From CBDCFT01 sp965216365 (lineage in GTDB: Bacteria > Pseudomonadota > Gammaproteobacteria > Arenicellales > CBDCFT01), in the NCBI GenBank assembly GCA_965216365.1, contig CBDCFT010000020.1, forward strand, positions 186,001 to 250,000: a stretch of 64,000 nt of DNA, given 5' to 3'. The translations under genes were made by a program, and so were the position numbers. Positions 27,728-35,383 of this stretch are shown here, piece after piece; the stretch's first letter is position 1; every line of letters starts with the position of its first letter. The notes under the pieces were generated by a model, which worked only from the letters and a program-made list of their open reading frames with translations, was not told where the DNA came from and searched no databases.

Positions 27728-29497
27728 ATGGGTAAGGTCGCGGACATAGCGCAGACTATTCTGCACGGTTTTGATCGCCACTATCGATTGTTTCGAGAGA
27801 TCAGCACCAGCACGCGCGAGCATTTTGAAAATGGCGACTGGCAAAGCATCGTCGATGCCAATCGAACGCGCATCGACATGTACGATCAACGTGTACATGA
27901 GTGCGTCGAGAAAGTACTCATTCAATTTCCGACATCGGAACAAGATGAAAATCTATGGCCGCAAATAAAACTGGCGTACATCGGGATGTTGTATCAACAC
28001 CTGCAACCGGAATGCGCGGAAACATTTTTCAACTCCGTGGCGTGCCGGGTATTGCATCGCAGTTATTACCATAACGAGTACATTTTCTGGCGACCGGCAA
28101 TCTCTACCGAACACCTCGAAGGCGACGAACCTATTTATCGTTGTTATTACCCCGGCACCAGCGGATTGAGGCGATGCCTGCTGGAAATGATGACGGATTT
28201 CAAGCTACGCAACGGTTTTCAGAATTTACGCCGGGACATCCGTTTGCTCTCTGACGCATTTGACAAAAATCAACTGGTTGGCCGGCGGCCGCATCCAAAT
28301 CATCAACTGCAAGTGCTGGGTTCTTTGTTTTTCCGCAATAAAGGCGCCTATATTGTCGCAAGAGAAATAATCGGCAACGATATTCGTGGATTCATTATCC
28401 CCGTTCTGTTAGACGATAGCGGTATGTTGTATGTCGATACTATTTTGTTCGAAGGCGAACTCATCTCCATGTTGTTTAGTTTTTCACGCGCTTACTTTTT
28501 GGTCGATATGGAGGTCCCGTCCGCTTACGTTCAGTTTCTGCACTCGATAATGCCCCACAAACCGGTACTCGAGCTGTATTCCATGCTCGGTTTGCAGAAA
28601 CAAAGCAAAACCATGTTTTACCGGGATCTGCACCACCACCTGAAATACTCATCGGATAGCTTTACTGAATCGTTCGGTATCAAAGGAATGGTAATGCTGG
28701 TATTCACACTGCCGTCGTTTCCATTTGTATTTAAAATTATTCGCGATCATTTCGAGCCACCCAAGGAAGGCAACCGCGATCTGGTCAAACAAAAATATCT
28801 GCTGGTGAAACACCATGATCGAGTCGGCAGGCTGGCCGATACATTGGAGTACTCCCATGTCGCCCTGCCCCTCGATCGAATCGAGGACGAGTTGCTCGAA
28901 GCGCTGAAATCGCAAACCGCATCAAGCATCGAAATTGATGATGGGGTTTTAATTTTAAAACACGTTTATATCGAACGGCGCATGACACCGCTAAACGAAT
29001 TTCTTGCCAAGGCCGATAAACAACAGAAACGCCACGCCATTATTGATTACGGTTATGCGATTCGCGACCTTGCCGGTGCTAATATTTTTCCCGGCGACAT
29101 GATGCTAAAAAATTTTGGATTAACCCGCCACAATCGTGTCGTGTTTTATGACTACGATGAAATTTGCTACATGACCGAGTGCAATTTTCGCCGCATTCCT
29201 CCGGCCAAATCTTTCGAGGACGAAATGTCTTCCCAGCCTTGTTACTCTGTGGGTCCGAATGACGTGTTTCCGGAGCAGTTTACAGAATTTTTCTTTAGCG
29301 ATCCGGACTCGAAAGATATCTTCCAGCAAATTCACGGCGAACTGACCGAGCCGGAGTTCTGGCGCGGACATCAGGAAAAAATCGCCAGTGGCCAGCAAGC
29401 CGATGTGTTCCCCTATCCCGAATCCATTCGATTTTGCAATCAATACCGGGAAAAAAGTGTTAGGGAGGACCTGCCTGTTGTTACAGCAGCAGCGTAA
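27728..29497 (+). CDS. aceK: Isocitrate dehydrogenase kinase/phosphatase
   Basis: AceK phosphorylates and dephosphorylates Icd to divert carbon into the glyoxylate bypass. The 589-residue length is normal. The family block GMVMLVFTLPSFPFVFKIIRDHF, with the ATP-binding lysine, lies near residues 318-340. The C-terminal kinase-like part has FGLTRHNRVVFYDYDEICYM. In enterobacteria aceK sits in the aceBA operon; here it follows its substrate icd directly, so kinase and target are probably co-transcribed. No isocitrate lyase or malate synthase is in the window. Confidence 0.96.
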   Translation: MGKVADIAQTILHGFDRHYRLFREISTSTREHFENGDWQSIVDANRTRIDMYDQRVHECVEKVLIQFPTSEQDENLWPQIKLAYIGMLYQHLQPECAETFFNSVACRVLHRSYYHNEYIFWRPAISTEHLEGDEPIYRCYYPGTSGLRRCLLEMMTDFKLRNGFQNLRRDIRLLSDAFDKNQLVGRRPHPNHQLQVLGSLFFRNKGAYIVAREIIGNDIRGFIIPVLLDDSGMLYVDTILFEGELISMLFSFSRAYFLVDMEVPSAYVQFLHSIMPHKPVLELYSMLGLQKQSKTMFYRDLHHHLKYSSDSFTESFGIKGMVMLVFTLPSFPFVFKIIRDHFEPPKEGNRDLVKQKYLLVKHHDRVGRLADTLEYSHVALPLDRIEDELLEALKSQTASSIEIDDGVLILKHVYIERRMTPLNEFLAKADKQQKRHAIIDYGYAIRDLAGANIFPGDMMLKNFGLTRHNRVVFYDYDEICYMTECNFRRIPPAKSFEDEMSSQPCYSVGPNDVFPEQFTEFFFSDPDSKDIFQQIHGELTEPEFWRGHQEKIASGQQADVFPYPESIRFCNQYREKSVREDLPVVTAAA

Positions 29498-29519
29498 TTC
29501 GTCAAAATAATTTCATTTT

Positions 29520-29535
29520 TGTGAGTTAGTTCACA
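29520..29535. promoter_or_regulatory. CRP-type binding site before candidate small RNA
   Basis: TGTGAGTTAGTTCACA is a perfect TGTGA-N6-TCACA. A -10-like CACAAT at 29557-29562 is centred 32 bases downstream. This puts the site at about -41.5, the position of class II CRP-activated promoters, with transcription predicted to start near 29569. Confidence 0.6.
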
Positions 29536-29567
29536 GAAATTAATAATAGAAACCTGCACAATGCACT

Positions 29568-29820
29568 TACGCTGGGAAGCGTAGTGCAGCACTCACTGCA
29601 CAAACCGAATACAACCAGCAAGGAGGCTGACCAGGCTCACAATGCCATGTGACTGGAACTGATTTCGGGGGCGAAGAAATCCGTTAATTGGATTTCATAT
29701 CAGTAACAAGGATGCGTATTCGATCCAGGGAGGGAGAATAGTCGACACCAGTGAAAAGGGGGACTGGAGTCATGTGTCACTGGCGGGCGCTCCATCGATT
29801 TGGGGAGCGCCCGATTTTTT
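29568..29820 (+). ncRNA. Candidate CsrB/RsmZ-like small RNA
   Basis: The segment runs from a predicted class II CRP promoter to a strong terminator, about 250 bases, without a credible open frame. It carries nine GGA triplets before the terminator (first bases at 29575, 29622, 29655, 29690, 29710, 29729, 29733, 29761 and 29766). At least two sit in hairpin loops: TGGGAA between ACGC and GCGT at 29569-29582, and AAGGAG between CAGC and GCTG. Repeated loop GGA motifs are the hallmark of RNAs that titrate CsrA/RsmA. Further stems are CCAGTGA/TCACTGG (29748-29783) and GAAATCC/GGATTTC (29676-29696). The ends and the function are inferred; an untranslated leader is unlikely because of the terminator. 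Confidence 0.55.
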
Positions 29821-29974
29821 CGCCCTGCTTTTGCCATTCTCTTTCAAACACCGCTTTTCGCGCATCATTAAATTCATAGAATCTCCTATCGTTCCCTTCT
29901 AAACTTTTACTTTCTGCTGAGTCGATAAGTGAATATGCCGGCTCAATCGATAAGTCTTTTGCCAAGCATGTCAT
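29777..29974 (-). CDS. Possible small protein, weakly supported
   Basis: This is a 65-residue frame with an ATG start and charged, protein-like composition (RRFYEFNDARKAVFEREW). It has no clear ribosome site, uses AGG/AGA arginine codons, and runs through the terminator stem of the candidate small RNA. I do not recognise a family. It may be real or a chance frame antisense to the RNA 3' end. Confidence 0.3.
   Translation of the reverse strand: MTCLAKDLSIEPAYSLIDSAESKSLEGNDRRFYEFNDARKAVFEREWQKQGEKIGRSPNRWSARQ
29785..29820 (+). terminator. Rho-independent terminator of the candidate small RNA
   Basis: GGGCGCTCC (29785-29793) pairs with GGAGCGCCC (29804-29812) across a 10-base loop and is followed by GA and six T residues (29815-29820). 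Confidence 0.85.
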
Positions 29975-30023
29975 TACCGAATCTCAAGTAAGGTATGATC
30001 GCGCCACGGAATCGACTCACACC

Positions 30024-30719
30024 ATGACATCTACTCGGATTATCATTGTCGTCGTAATCGCGCTGCTGCTGGCGGCGTTTGTCATTTTAGGCTTGGACAA
30101 GTATGTCAGCATCGATTATCTGAAAGAACAAAAGAACGCGCTGCAATCGTTACACCATACGAATCCGCTCAAAACCAGCATCGTATACGTTTTGAGCTAT
30201 GTCATCATGGCCAGCCTGTCGCTTCCTGTCGCATTCGTAATGACGCTGACCGCGGGTGTTATTTTTGGTGTGGTATGGGGAACCACCCTCGCAGTACTCG
30301 CCTCGACATTGGGAGCAACACTGGGATTTCTGGTCGCGCGACTATTGTTGCATGATTACGTACAAAGCAAGTTTGGCGAGAATCTAACTATTGTTAACGA
30401 AGGCGTGCGGCGTGATGGTGCGTTTTATCTTTTTAGCATGCGCGTCATCCCTATCTTTCCATTTTTCGTGATTAACGCGGTAATGGGTCTGACACCTATG
30501 CGGACAATGGTTTTTTTCTTTACCACGCTCATCGGCATGGTGCCGATTACGCTCATCATCACCAACGCAGGCATGGAGTTGGGGCGTATCGAGTCCGCCG
30601 GCGATATTCTTTCACCACGACTGATTTTCTCCTTCGCGCTGCTCGGTTTATTTCCCTTGATAGCAAAAAAGATTTTTGATTTCGTGAAACTACGCCGTAA
30701 ATCAGCGGCTGAACAATAG
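30024..30719 (+). CDS. TVP38/TMEM64 family membrane protein
   Basis: This 231-residue inner-membrane protein of the DedA/SNARE-associated superfamily has about five to six hydrophobic segments. The diagnostic block LTAGVIFGVVWGTTLAVLAS and the following GATLGFLVAR lie near residues 75-108, and RVIPIFPFFVINAVMGLT near 140-157. Members are proposed lipid scramblases or transporters. It lies 8 bases before the HAD-type gene, so the two are probably one operon. The ATG start is the only reasonable choice. Confidence 0.9.
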   Translation: MTSTRIIIVVVIALLLAAFVILGLDKYVSIDYLKEQKNALQSLHHTNPLKTSIVYVLSYVIMASLSLPVAFVMTLTAGVIFGVVWGTTLAVLASTLGATLGFLVARLLLHDYVQSKFGENLTIVNEGVRRDGAFYLFSMRVIPIFPFFVINAVMGLTPMRTMVFFFTTLIGMVPITLIITNAGMELGRIESAGDILSPRLIFSFALLGLFPLIAKKIFDFVKLRRKSAAEQ

Positions 30720-30727
30720 AGGTACCA

Positions 30728-31432
30728 ATGGACATTAAAGCACTGTTATTCGATGTTTTCGGCACTGTCGTCGATTGGCGCAGCAGTATTATCCGAGAAG
30801 GACATAAGCTGGGAAGACAAAAGGAGCTAAACGTCGATTGGGAAAAGTTTGCCGATGCCTGGCGTGGCCTGTATCAACCGTCCATGGAAAAAGTGCGAAC
30901 CGGCGCACGGGAATGGACATTGCTCGACCAACTCCATCGCGAAAGCCTTGAACAATTATTGCAGGAGTTCGCTATCGAAGGGTTGAATGAGACTGAAATC
31001 GATCACTTCAATCGTGCCTGGCACCGCTTGCAGCCCTGGCCGGATGTCGTTGAAGGCTTAACGCGTTTGAAAAACAATTTCATTATTGCGACGCTGTCCA
31101 ACGGCAACATTGCACTGCTGGTCAACATGGCAAAGCACAGCGGCTTGCCATGGGACGTAATACTTGGCGCCGAAATCGCCCGTTGTTATAAGCCATTACC
31201 TGACGCTTATTTGCTGAGCGCCCAGGCGCTGGATTTAAAACCGGGTCAATGTTTAATGGTCGCAGCACACAACAGTGATTTGTTTGCCGCAGCCGATCTG
31301 GGTTTTCGTACTGCGTTTGTCGCGCGACCCACTGAGTATGGGCCGAAACAGGACAAGGATTTAGAAGCTGAAGGCGATTTTGATTTTGTTGCTAACGATT
31401 TTAACGATTTGGCGGTTCAAATGGGTGTTTGA
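30728..31432 (+). CDS. Haloacid dehalogenase type II family protein
   Basis: This 234-residue HAD-superfamily hydrolase has the nucleophile aspartate in LLFDVFGTVVDWR near residue 9. Further family markers are SNGN near 115, the lysine in YKPLPDAY, and the type-specific MVAAHNSDLFAAADLGFRTAFVARP. These match (S)-2-haloacid dehalogenases, which replace the halogen of 2-haloacids with hydroxyl via an aspartyl ester. Many homologues act on other small substrates, so the dehalogenase activity is a family inference. GAGGT precedes the ATG. Confidence 0.85.
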   Translation: MDIKALLFDVFGTVVDWRSSIIREGHKLGRQKELNVDWEKFADAWRGLYQPSMEKVRTGAREWTLLDQLHRESLEQLLQEFAIEGLNETEIDHFNRAWHRLQPWPDVVEGLTRLKNNFIIATLSNGNIALLVNMAKHSGLPWDVILGAEIARCYKPLPDAYLLSAQALDLKPGQCLMVAAHNSDLFAAADLGFRTAFVARPTEYGPKQDKDLEAEGDFDFVANDFNDLAVQMGV

Positions 31433-31485
31433 TTCGGTTGCTATCCATTAAACAGGTCGACCCGTTATCGGTGTTGTTCAACTGG

Positions 31486-31505
31486 ACTCCCGCCTTCGCG
31501 GGAGT
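31486..31505. repeat. dRS3-like inverted repeat
   Basis: ACTCCCGCCTTCGCGGGAGT has perfect 8-base arms around CTTC. It belongs to the widespread class of CCCGCnnnnGCGGG interspersed repeats best known as dRS3 in Neisseria. It lies between convergent genes with no T-run, so it is not a typical terminator. Confidence 0.6.
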
Positions 31506-31577
31506 GACTGAAAGATTAGATTCGGGGCTACAATTATTCCGAGATAGACTACAGTCCCAAAAAACCGAAGTCGTATA

Positions 31578-32729
31578 TTAAACCTTATCCAGCGCCTGCT
31601 TTAAGTCATCAATCAAATCTTCCATATCTTCTAATCCAGTCGACAAGCGCACCAGGCCATCGGTTATGCCGACGCGTTGCCGTTCCGCAGGATCAATATC
31701 CGCGTGCGTCATGGTCACGGAATGAGTAATTAACGATTCCACCGAACCCAGGTTTTCCGCCAGGCCCCATAACTTGACGTTATCCATCAACGTCTTGCCG
31801 GCCGCAACACCGCCTTTAACTTCAAACCAGAGCATCGCACCGTCGCCGGTCGCCTGGGACTTGGCCAGATCACGTTGTGAAAACGAGTCAAGACCCGGAT
31901 AACAGGTTTTTTCCACTTTCGGATGCGATTCAAGAAACTGTGCGATTTGCAAGGCGTTGGCGGATTGACGTTCCATGCGCAAAGACAAAGTCTTGGTGCC
32001 CTGCATGGTCAACCACGCCACCATTGGAGACATGATGGACCCTGCGCAATTGCGCAGGAAGGTAATTTGATCGTGCAGTTCGCTGGTTTTGCTAATTACG
32101 GCACCGCCGACTGTAGCGTTGTGCCCGTCCATGTATTTGGTCGTGCTGTGTACCGATAAATCCGCGCCAAGATCGAGAGGTCGTTGAAAGTAAGGCGTCA
32201 AAAATGTGTTATCCACCGCATGCGGGATGCCTTTGTCCTGGGCAATATCGGAAATGGCACGTATATCCGTCAGTTTAAGGGTCGGGTTAGCCGGCGTTTC
32301 GGTGAAAATTAATTTTGTATTCGCCTTAATAGCATTACTGACATTGTCGGGATTCGATGTATCGATAAAAGTAAACTCAACGCCAAAGCGCGAGATCACC
32401 CGGGTCGCAAGCCTGTGGGTTCCGCCATACACGACATCGGACAACACGGCATGATCACCCGCATTCAGCAATGCCATCATCACGGCATGGGTCGCCGCCA
32501 TGCCGGTTCCAAAGCACGCTGTGTCTGCGCCGCCTTCCAACTCGGTAATTTTATTTTCCAACGCGCGCACGGTCGGGTTGCCCGACCGTGTGTAGGAATA
32601 TCCTTTTGCTAAATACGCATCGACGGATTCCTGTACATAAGTGGTGGATTGATATATCGGTGTGAGGATGGCGCCGGTAACCGGATCTGGTGATACACCC
32701 GCATGAACTTGCTTGGTATTAAAACCCAT
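31578..32729 (-). CDS. Cys/Met metabolism PLP-dependent enzyme
   Basis: This 383-residue fold-type I PLP enzyme belongs to the transsulfuration family (cystathionine gamma-synthase, gamma-lyase, O-succinylhomoserine sulfhydrylase, methionine gamma-lyase). PLP-site features include YSRSGNPT-like YTRSGNPT near 46, FGTGMAATHAVMM near 74, and the Schiff-base lysine in SVHSTTKYMDGH near 195. The ATG at 32729 has GGAG upstream and gives the usual N-terminus; a TTG at 32798 would add 23 atypical residues. Sequence alone does not separate synthase from lyase. The leader of about 290 bases after the CRP-type site at 33050 is unusual. Confidence 0.88.
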   Translation of the reverse strand: MGFNTKQVHAGVSPDPVTGAILTPIYQSTTYVQESVDAYLAKGYSYTRSGNPTVRALENKITELEGGADTACFGTGMAATHAVMMALLNAGDHAVLSDVVYGGTHRLATRVISRFGVEFTFIDTSNPDNVSNAIKANTKLIFTETPANPTLKLTDIRAISDIAQDKGIPHAVDNTFLTPYFQRPLDLGADLSVHSTTKYMDGHNATVGGAVISKTSELHDQITFLRNCAGSIMSPMVAWLTMQGTKTLSLRMERQSANALQIAQFLESHPKVEKTCYPGLDSFSQRDLAKSQATGDGAMLWFEVKGGVAAGKTLMDNVKLWGLAENLGSVESLITHSVTMTHADIDPAERQRVGITDGLVRLSTGLEDMEDLIDDLKQALDKV

Positions 32730-32820
32730 AGTGGGAACTCCGTCGAAAGTCAGATGAGGCGCGGAATTCTGAACGACGGCACGCTTATCGTCAATCAACG
32801 ACGACTTTGCCGGTCAAAAA

Positions 32821-33016
32821 TAATATGACTCTCTGTGTTAGACTGAATTGAGAACCTTCCGTGGTGGGTGGGTGTCCGTGGTGCGATTACTCCCGGTATG
32901 CATTCCGTTCCCCCCAAGAATACCCGAAGATTTGTGTCCTTTCCCGTCAACCTCCTGTCAGTGCACCAGCACCCATGCTGTGACAACCCCTTGCCTTTGC
33001 CCCGCGTCCTTAACGT
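32821..33016 (-). ncRNA. Possible second GGA-rich RNA or long 5' leader
   Basis: Downstream of a class II CRP-type promoter the minus strand carries eight GGA motifs in about 150 bases, including AAGGA, ACGGA three times and CAGGAGG. It also has hairpins such as CAGCA/TGCTG with loop TGGG. The first GGA can sit in a loop closed by CGT/ACG. This resembles CsrA-binding RNA. Unlike the 29568 candidate it has no convincing terminator, so it may instead be a CsrA-controlled leader of the transsulfuration gene at 32729. Confidence 0.35.
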
Positions 33017-33022
33017 GGAATT

Positions 33023-33028
33023 ATTATC
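33023..33028 (-). promoter_or_regulatory. -10 box of a class II CRP-type promoter
   Basis: On the minus strand the hexamer reads GATAAT (5 of 6 to consensus). Its centre is 32 bases from the centre of the CRP-type site at 33050-33065, so the site would be at about -41.5 and transcription would start near 33016, heading to the transsulfuration gene. Confidence 0.55.
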
Positions 33029-33049
33029 GCGTTTGACCAGCTTTGATTC

Positions 33050-33065
33050 TGTGAAATAGTTCACA
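33050..33065. promoter_or_regulatory. CRP-type binding site
   Basis: TGTGAAATAGTTCACA is a perfect TGTGA-N6-TCACA with extended symmetry (TGTGAA/TTCACA). It is almost identical to the site at 29520. Spacing to a good -10 fits the minus strand best; a plus-strand GATAAT at 33078-33083 is centred only 23 bases away. Confidence 0.6.
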
Positions 33066-33109
33066 ATAATTCGTTGCGATAATGACGAAAGTTCACGATA
33101 TTCACGAAA

Positions 33110-33136
33110 TCCGGCGCTATTTACTTTAGCGCCGGA
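33110..33136 (+). other. Hairpin in the leader of the 33227 gene
   Basis: TCCGGCGCTA (33110-33119) and TAGCGCCGGA (33127-33136) form a perfect 10-bp stem with a 7-base loop. There is no T-run, so it is not a terminator. It lies about 90 bases before the start codon. Confidence 0.55.
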
Positions 33137-33226
33137 ATTGCATAGCGTACGCAACCCCGGGGCGGGCCACACCGATAGGCCTGCACCGGATGATTTCATC
33201 GGCAATCGCATAACAGGAGAATTCTT

Positions 33227-34549
33227 TTGACTAATCAACGGGTTATAAACAGCGTCGCGATCATTGGCAGTGGCACAATGGGCGCTGGTATAGCTGCTTT
33301 ATCCGCCAGTGCGGGCTGCCGTACATTATTACTGGACATTGATAAATCCCTTGCCGACAAAGCGGTTGAGCGCATGCAAGGTGGGCGTTCACCCATGCTG
33401 GACGACCCCTCAGCCCTCGAACTTCTGACCACCGGTAGCATTGACGATGACCTCATTAAAATCGCGGATTACGACTGGATTTGCGAGGCCGTGATCGAAA
33501 ATCTGGAAATCAAACGTGAAATTTTCAGCAAAATCGAAAATGCCCGCAGCGATGGTTCTATCGTTACGACCAATACTTCCGGCATCCTGCTGCGTTCCAT
33601 TTACCACGGCATGCCACAACGCCTGCGCGGTGACATTGGCGTTACACACTTTTTTAATCCGGTCAAAATCATGCGGTTGGTTGAACTCGTTCCCGGCGAA
33701 GACACAACGGATGACGTAAAGCAATCGCTTACCGATTTTCTCAGCAGGCAATTAGGAAAAGGAGTAGTACACGCCAAGGACACGGTTAACTTTATCGGTA
33801 ACCGCATCGGTTGCTATTGGATTCTGGCCGGACTGCACAAAGGCAGGATAGCACGATCAAACGGACTCGATATTGAAACGCTGGATGCATTGATGTCGAC
33901 ACCAGTAGGTTTTCCGGCTACCGGTCTTTATGGTTTGGCCGATTTAATCGGTCTGGACGTGATGGGTCTGGTCGCAACCAACCTGGATGATAATCTTCCG
34001 CAAAACGATGCGGGCCGTGAGTTCACAACGTTGCCCGCCGAAGAACAAGTCATGTTGGACAACGGACAACTCGGGCGTAAAACCGGTGGCGGATTTTATC
34101 GCGTTACAAAAAACCAAGACGGTAGCAAACTCAAAGAGACATTTAATCCAGACACGCAAGAGTGGGCTGTTTCACAAACCCCGACATTAGACACAACGCA
34201 TAGCGAATTTAAATCGTTGATGTTTACCGATGACGAAAAGGGCCGGTTCACCTGGGACGTAATGTCTGCAACCTTATGCTACGCGGCGGACTTGATACCC
34301 GAAATTTCCGATGATGTGGTCAATGTCGATCGCGCCATGCGCTGGGGTTTTGCGTGGGCGCGCGGCCCTTTTGAAATGCTGGACGCGCTCGGTACCAAGG
34401 ATGTCATCCAGCGGCTCACACAAGAAAATCGTGCGATTCCACATATGCTCAAGCTGCTGCCGGATTCAGGCAATAGTCGTTTTTACCGCAACGACGGCAC
34501 AGAATTCTTTGGCGTCGATGGCCGGTATCACCCGGTTCCACCCGAGTAA
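33227..34549 (+). CDS. 3-hydroxyacyl-CoA dehydrogenase without hydratase domain
   Basis: This 440-residue NAD-dependent dehydrogenase oxidises 3-hydroxyacyl-CoA to 3-ketoacyl-CoA. It has a Rossmann domain (GSGTMGAG at 14-21; NTSG near 115; THFFNPVKIMRLVELV near 138) and two C-terminal helical 3HCDH domains, the second with MRWGFAWARGPFEMLDALG near 380. This layout matches the first half of the roughly 790-residue fusion proteins that continue into an enoyl-CoA hydratase domain. Here the protein stops at a TAA and an unrelated gene follows. The TTG start is supported by AGGAGA six bases upstream; no ATG fits. Confidence 0.88.
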   Translation: MTNQRVINSVAIIGSGTMGAGIAALSASAGCRTLLLDIDKSLADKAVERMQGGRSPMLDDPSALELLTTGSIDDDLIKIADYDWICEAVIENLEIKREIFSKIENARSDGSIVTTNTSGILLRSIYHGMPQRLRGDIGVTHFFNPVKIMRLVELVPGEDTTDDVKQSLTDFLSRQLGKGVVHAKDTVNFIGNRIGCYWILAGLHKGRIARSNGLDIETLDALMSTPVGFPATGLYGLADLIGLDVMGLVATNLDDNLPQNDAGREFTTLPAEEQVMLDNGQLGRKTGGGFYRVTKNQDGSKLKETFNPDTQEWAVSQTPTLDTTHSEFKSLMFTDDEKGRFTWDVMSATLCYAADLIPEISDDVVNVDRAMRWGFAWARGPFEMLDALGTKDVIQRLTQENRAIPHMLKLLPDSGNSRFYRNDGTEFFGVDGRYHPVPPE

Positions 34550-34576
34550 CTGCTATAGCGTTTCGAGCCGTATGCA

Positions 34577-34933
34577 ATGCTGGGTTTTTTCACCAGGCTG
34601 GGCAAACACCTGTATCGCATCCGCCATGTATTGTGGCTTGCCCTGTTCACTTCAATTGCCGGTTTTTGCGTATTGCTGATAATGAAAAATAATCACCACA
34701 CCGACAGCTTGTTAACGCTGTCGATGCTGACAGCGTTATGGTCGTTGTGTGCGTTGGGTATTCAGATGACATTTACCGACACAGCCCCGGAAATCGAATC
34801 GAGCGATGGTTTTTTCACCTGCGTTAAAAAGAAATTTAGCTTAGCTGCACGATGGCTGTTGGCCATTGTCGCTACCGGCGTTACCGTTGCTGTACTCGTA
34901 ATCAGTTTTCGCGTGCTGAATGCGTTAAGTTAA
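34577..34933 (+). CDS. Small membrane protein of unknown function
   Basis: I do not recognise this 118-residue protein. It has three hydrophobic segments, near residues 18-36, 45-62 and 92-115, with a charged loop between the second and third. It starts 27 bases after the dehydrogenase stop and precedes another small gene by 30 bases, so it may belong to the same transcript. No functional motif is visible. Confidence 0.65.
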   Translation: MLGFFTRLGKHLYRIRHVLWLALFTSIAGFCVLLIMKNNHHTDSLLTLSMLTALWSLCALGIQMTFTDTAPEIESSDGFFTCVKKKFSLAARWLLAIVATGVTVAVLVISFRVLNALS

Positions 34934-34963
34934 GCAAGTCGCGTAAGAATAGAGAATAGAACT

Positions 34964-35344
34964 ATGAAACTGCCCGCGATTAACGAAGAGGTGTCACTCG
35001 AATGTATTAAGGAAATCTGTGAGCATTTTCAGCTCATGGACTTGTGGGAAAAGATTGAAAAAGATCCACCCACTCGACCGTTTAAAAGCGATGGTTGTTC
35101 CATGTGGTTTAATCAGTGGAAAGGCACGAATATGTATCCCGCATGCTTCCTGCACGATCTTAAATACTGGGCAGGTTATCCCGGTGAAGATGTGGCTCGG
35201 CTCAAAGCCGATGCGGAGCTAATGATCGATGTGGCGACCATTTTAAATAACACGAAAATGGCGGAGGCCATGTTCCACGGTGTGCGGGTCGGCGGGCATG
35301 AAATGTTCAAGCAGGATTTCTCCTGGGGCTTTGGGCGCCTGTAG
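34964..35344 (+). CDS. Small HD-dyad protein, phospholipase A2-like motif
   Basis: This 126-residue soluble protein has no signal peptide. Residues 43-80 read DGCSMWFNQW, then ACFLHDLKYWAGYPGED followed by RLKADAELM. The CxxHDxxYW core with a trailing acidic helix resembles the catalytic helix of bacterial phospholipase A2-like proteins (CCxxHDxxYW), in which His-Asp is catalytic. The flanking disulfides of secreted phospholipases are missing. Activity is therefore only a suggestion; it may be a cytoplasmic relative of unknown role. It lies in a run of small plus-strand genes. Confidence 0.65.
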   Translation: MKLPAINEEVSLECIKEICEHFQLMDLWEKIEKDPPTRPFKSDGCSMWFNQWKGTNMYPACFLHDLKYWAGYPGEDVARLKADAELMIDVATILNNTKMAEAMFHGVRVGGHEMFKQDFSWGFGRL

Positions 35345-35383
35345 ACTTCGTACCCGCATCGTTGTGCTGCACGCGACTTATAA

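Larger units (their letters stand above)
29498..30023. other. Intergenic stretch holding a candidate small RNA
   Basis: The gap between aceK and the TVP38-type gene contains a CRP-type site, a plausible -10, a structured GGA-rich segment and a strong terminator, each listed separately. A short minus-strand frame (29777-29974) is possible but weak. Confidence 0.7.
32730..33226. other. Divergent intergenic stretch with CRP-type promoter and GGA-rich leader
   Basis: About 500 bases lie between the transsulfuration gene and the divergent hydroxyacyl-CoA dehydrogenase gene. It holds a CRP-type site at 33050, a -10 on the minus strand at 33023-33028, a GGA-rich minus-strand leader or RNA (33016 to about 32820), and a 10-bp hairpin at 33110-33136. 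Frames crossing it do not look coding. Confidence 0.6.

Noticed and set aside
29400..29570. GacA/UvrY box (TGTAAG-N6-CTTACA) upstream of the candidate small RNA
   Set aside because: Looked for because Csr RNAs are often GacA-controlled; only the CRP-type palindrome is present.
32795..33238. 147-residue minus-strand frame over the divergent promoter region
   Set aside because: It spans the CRP-type site, hairpin and both gene starts, and its translation resembles no protein family.
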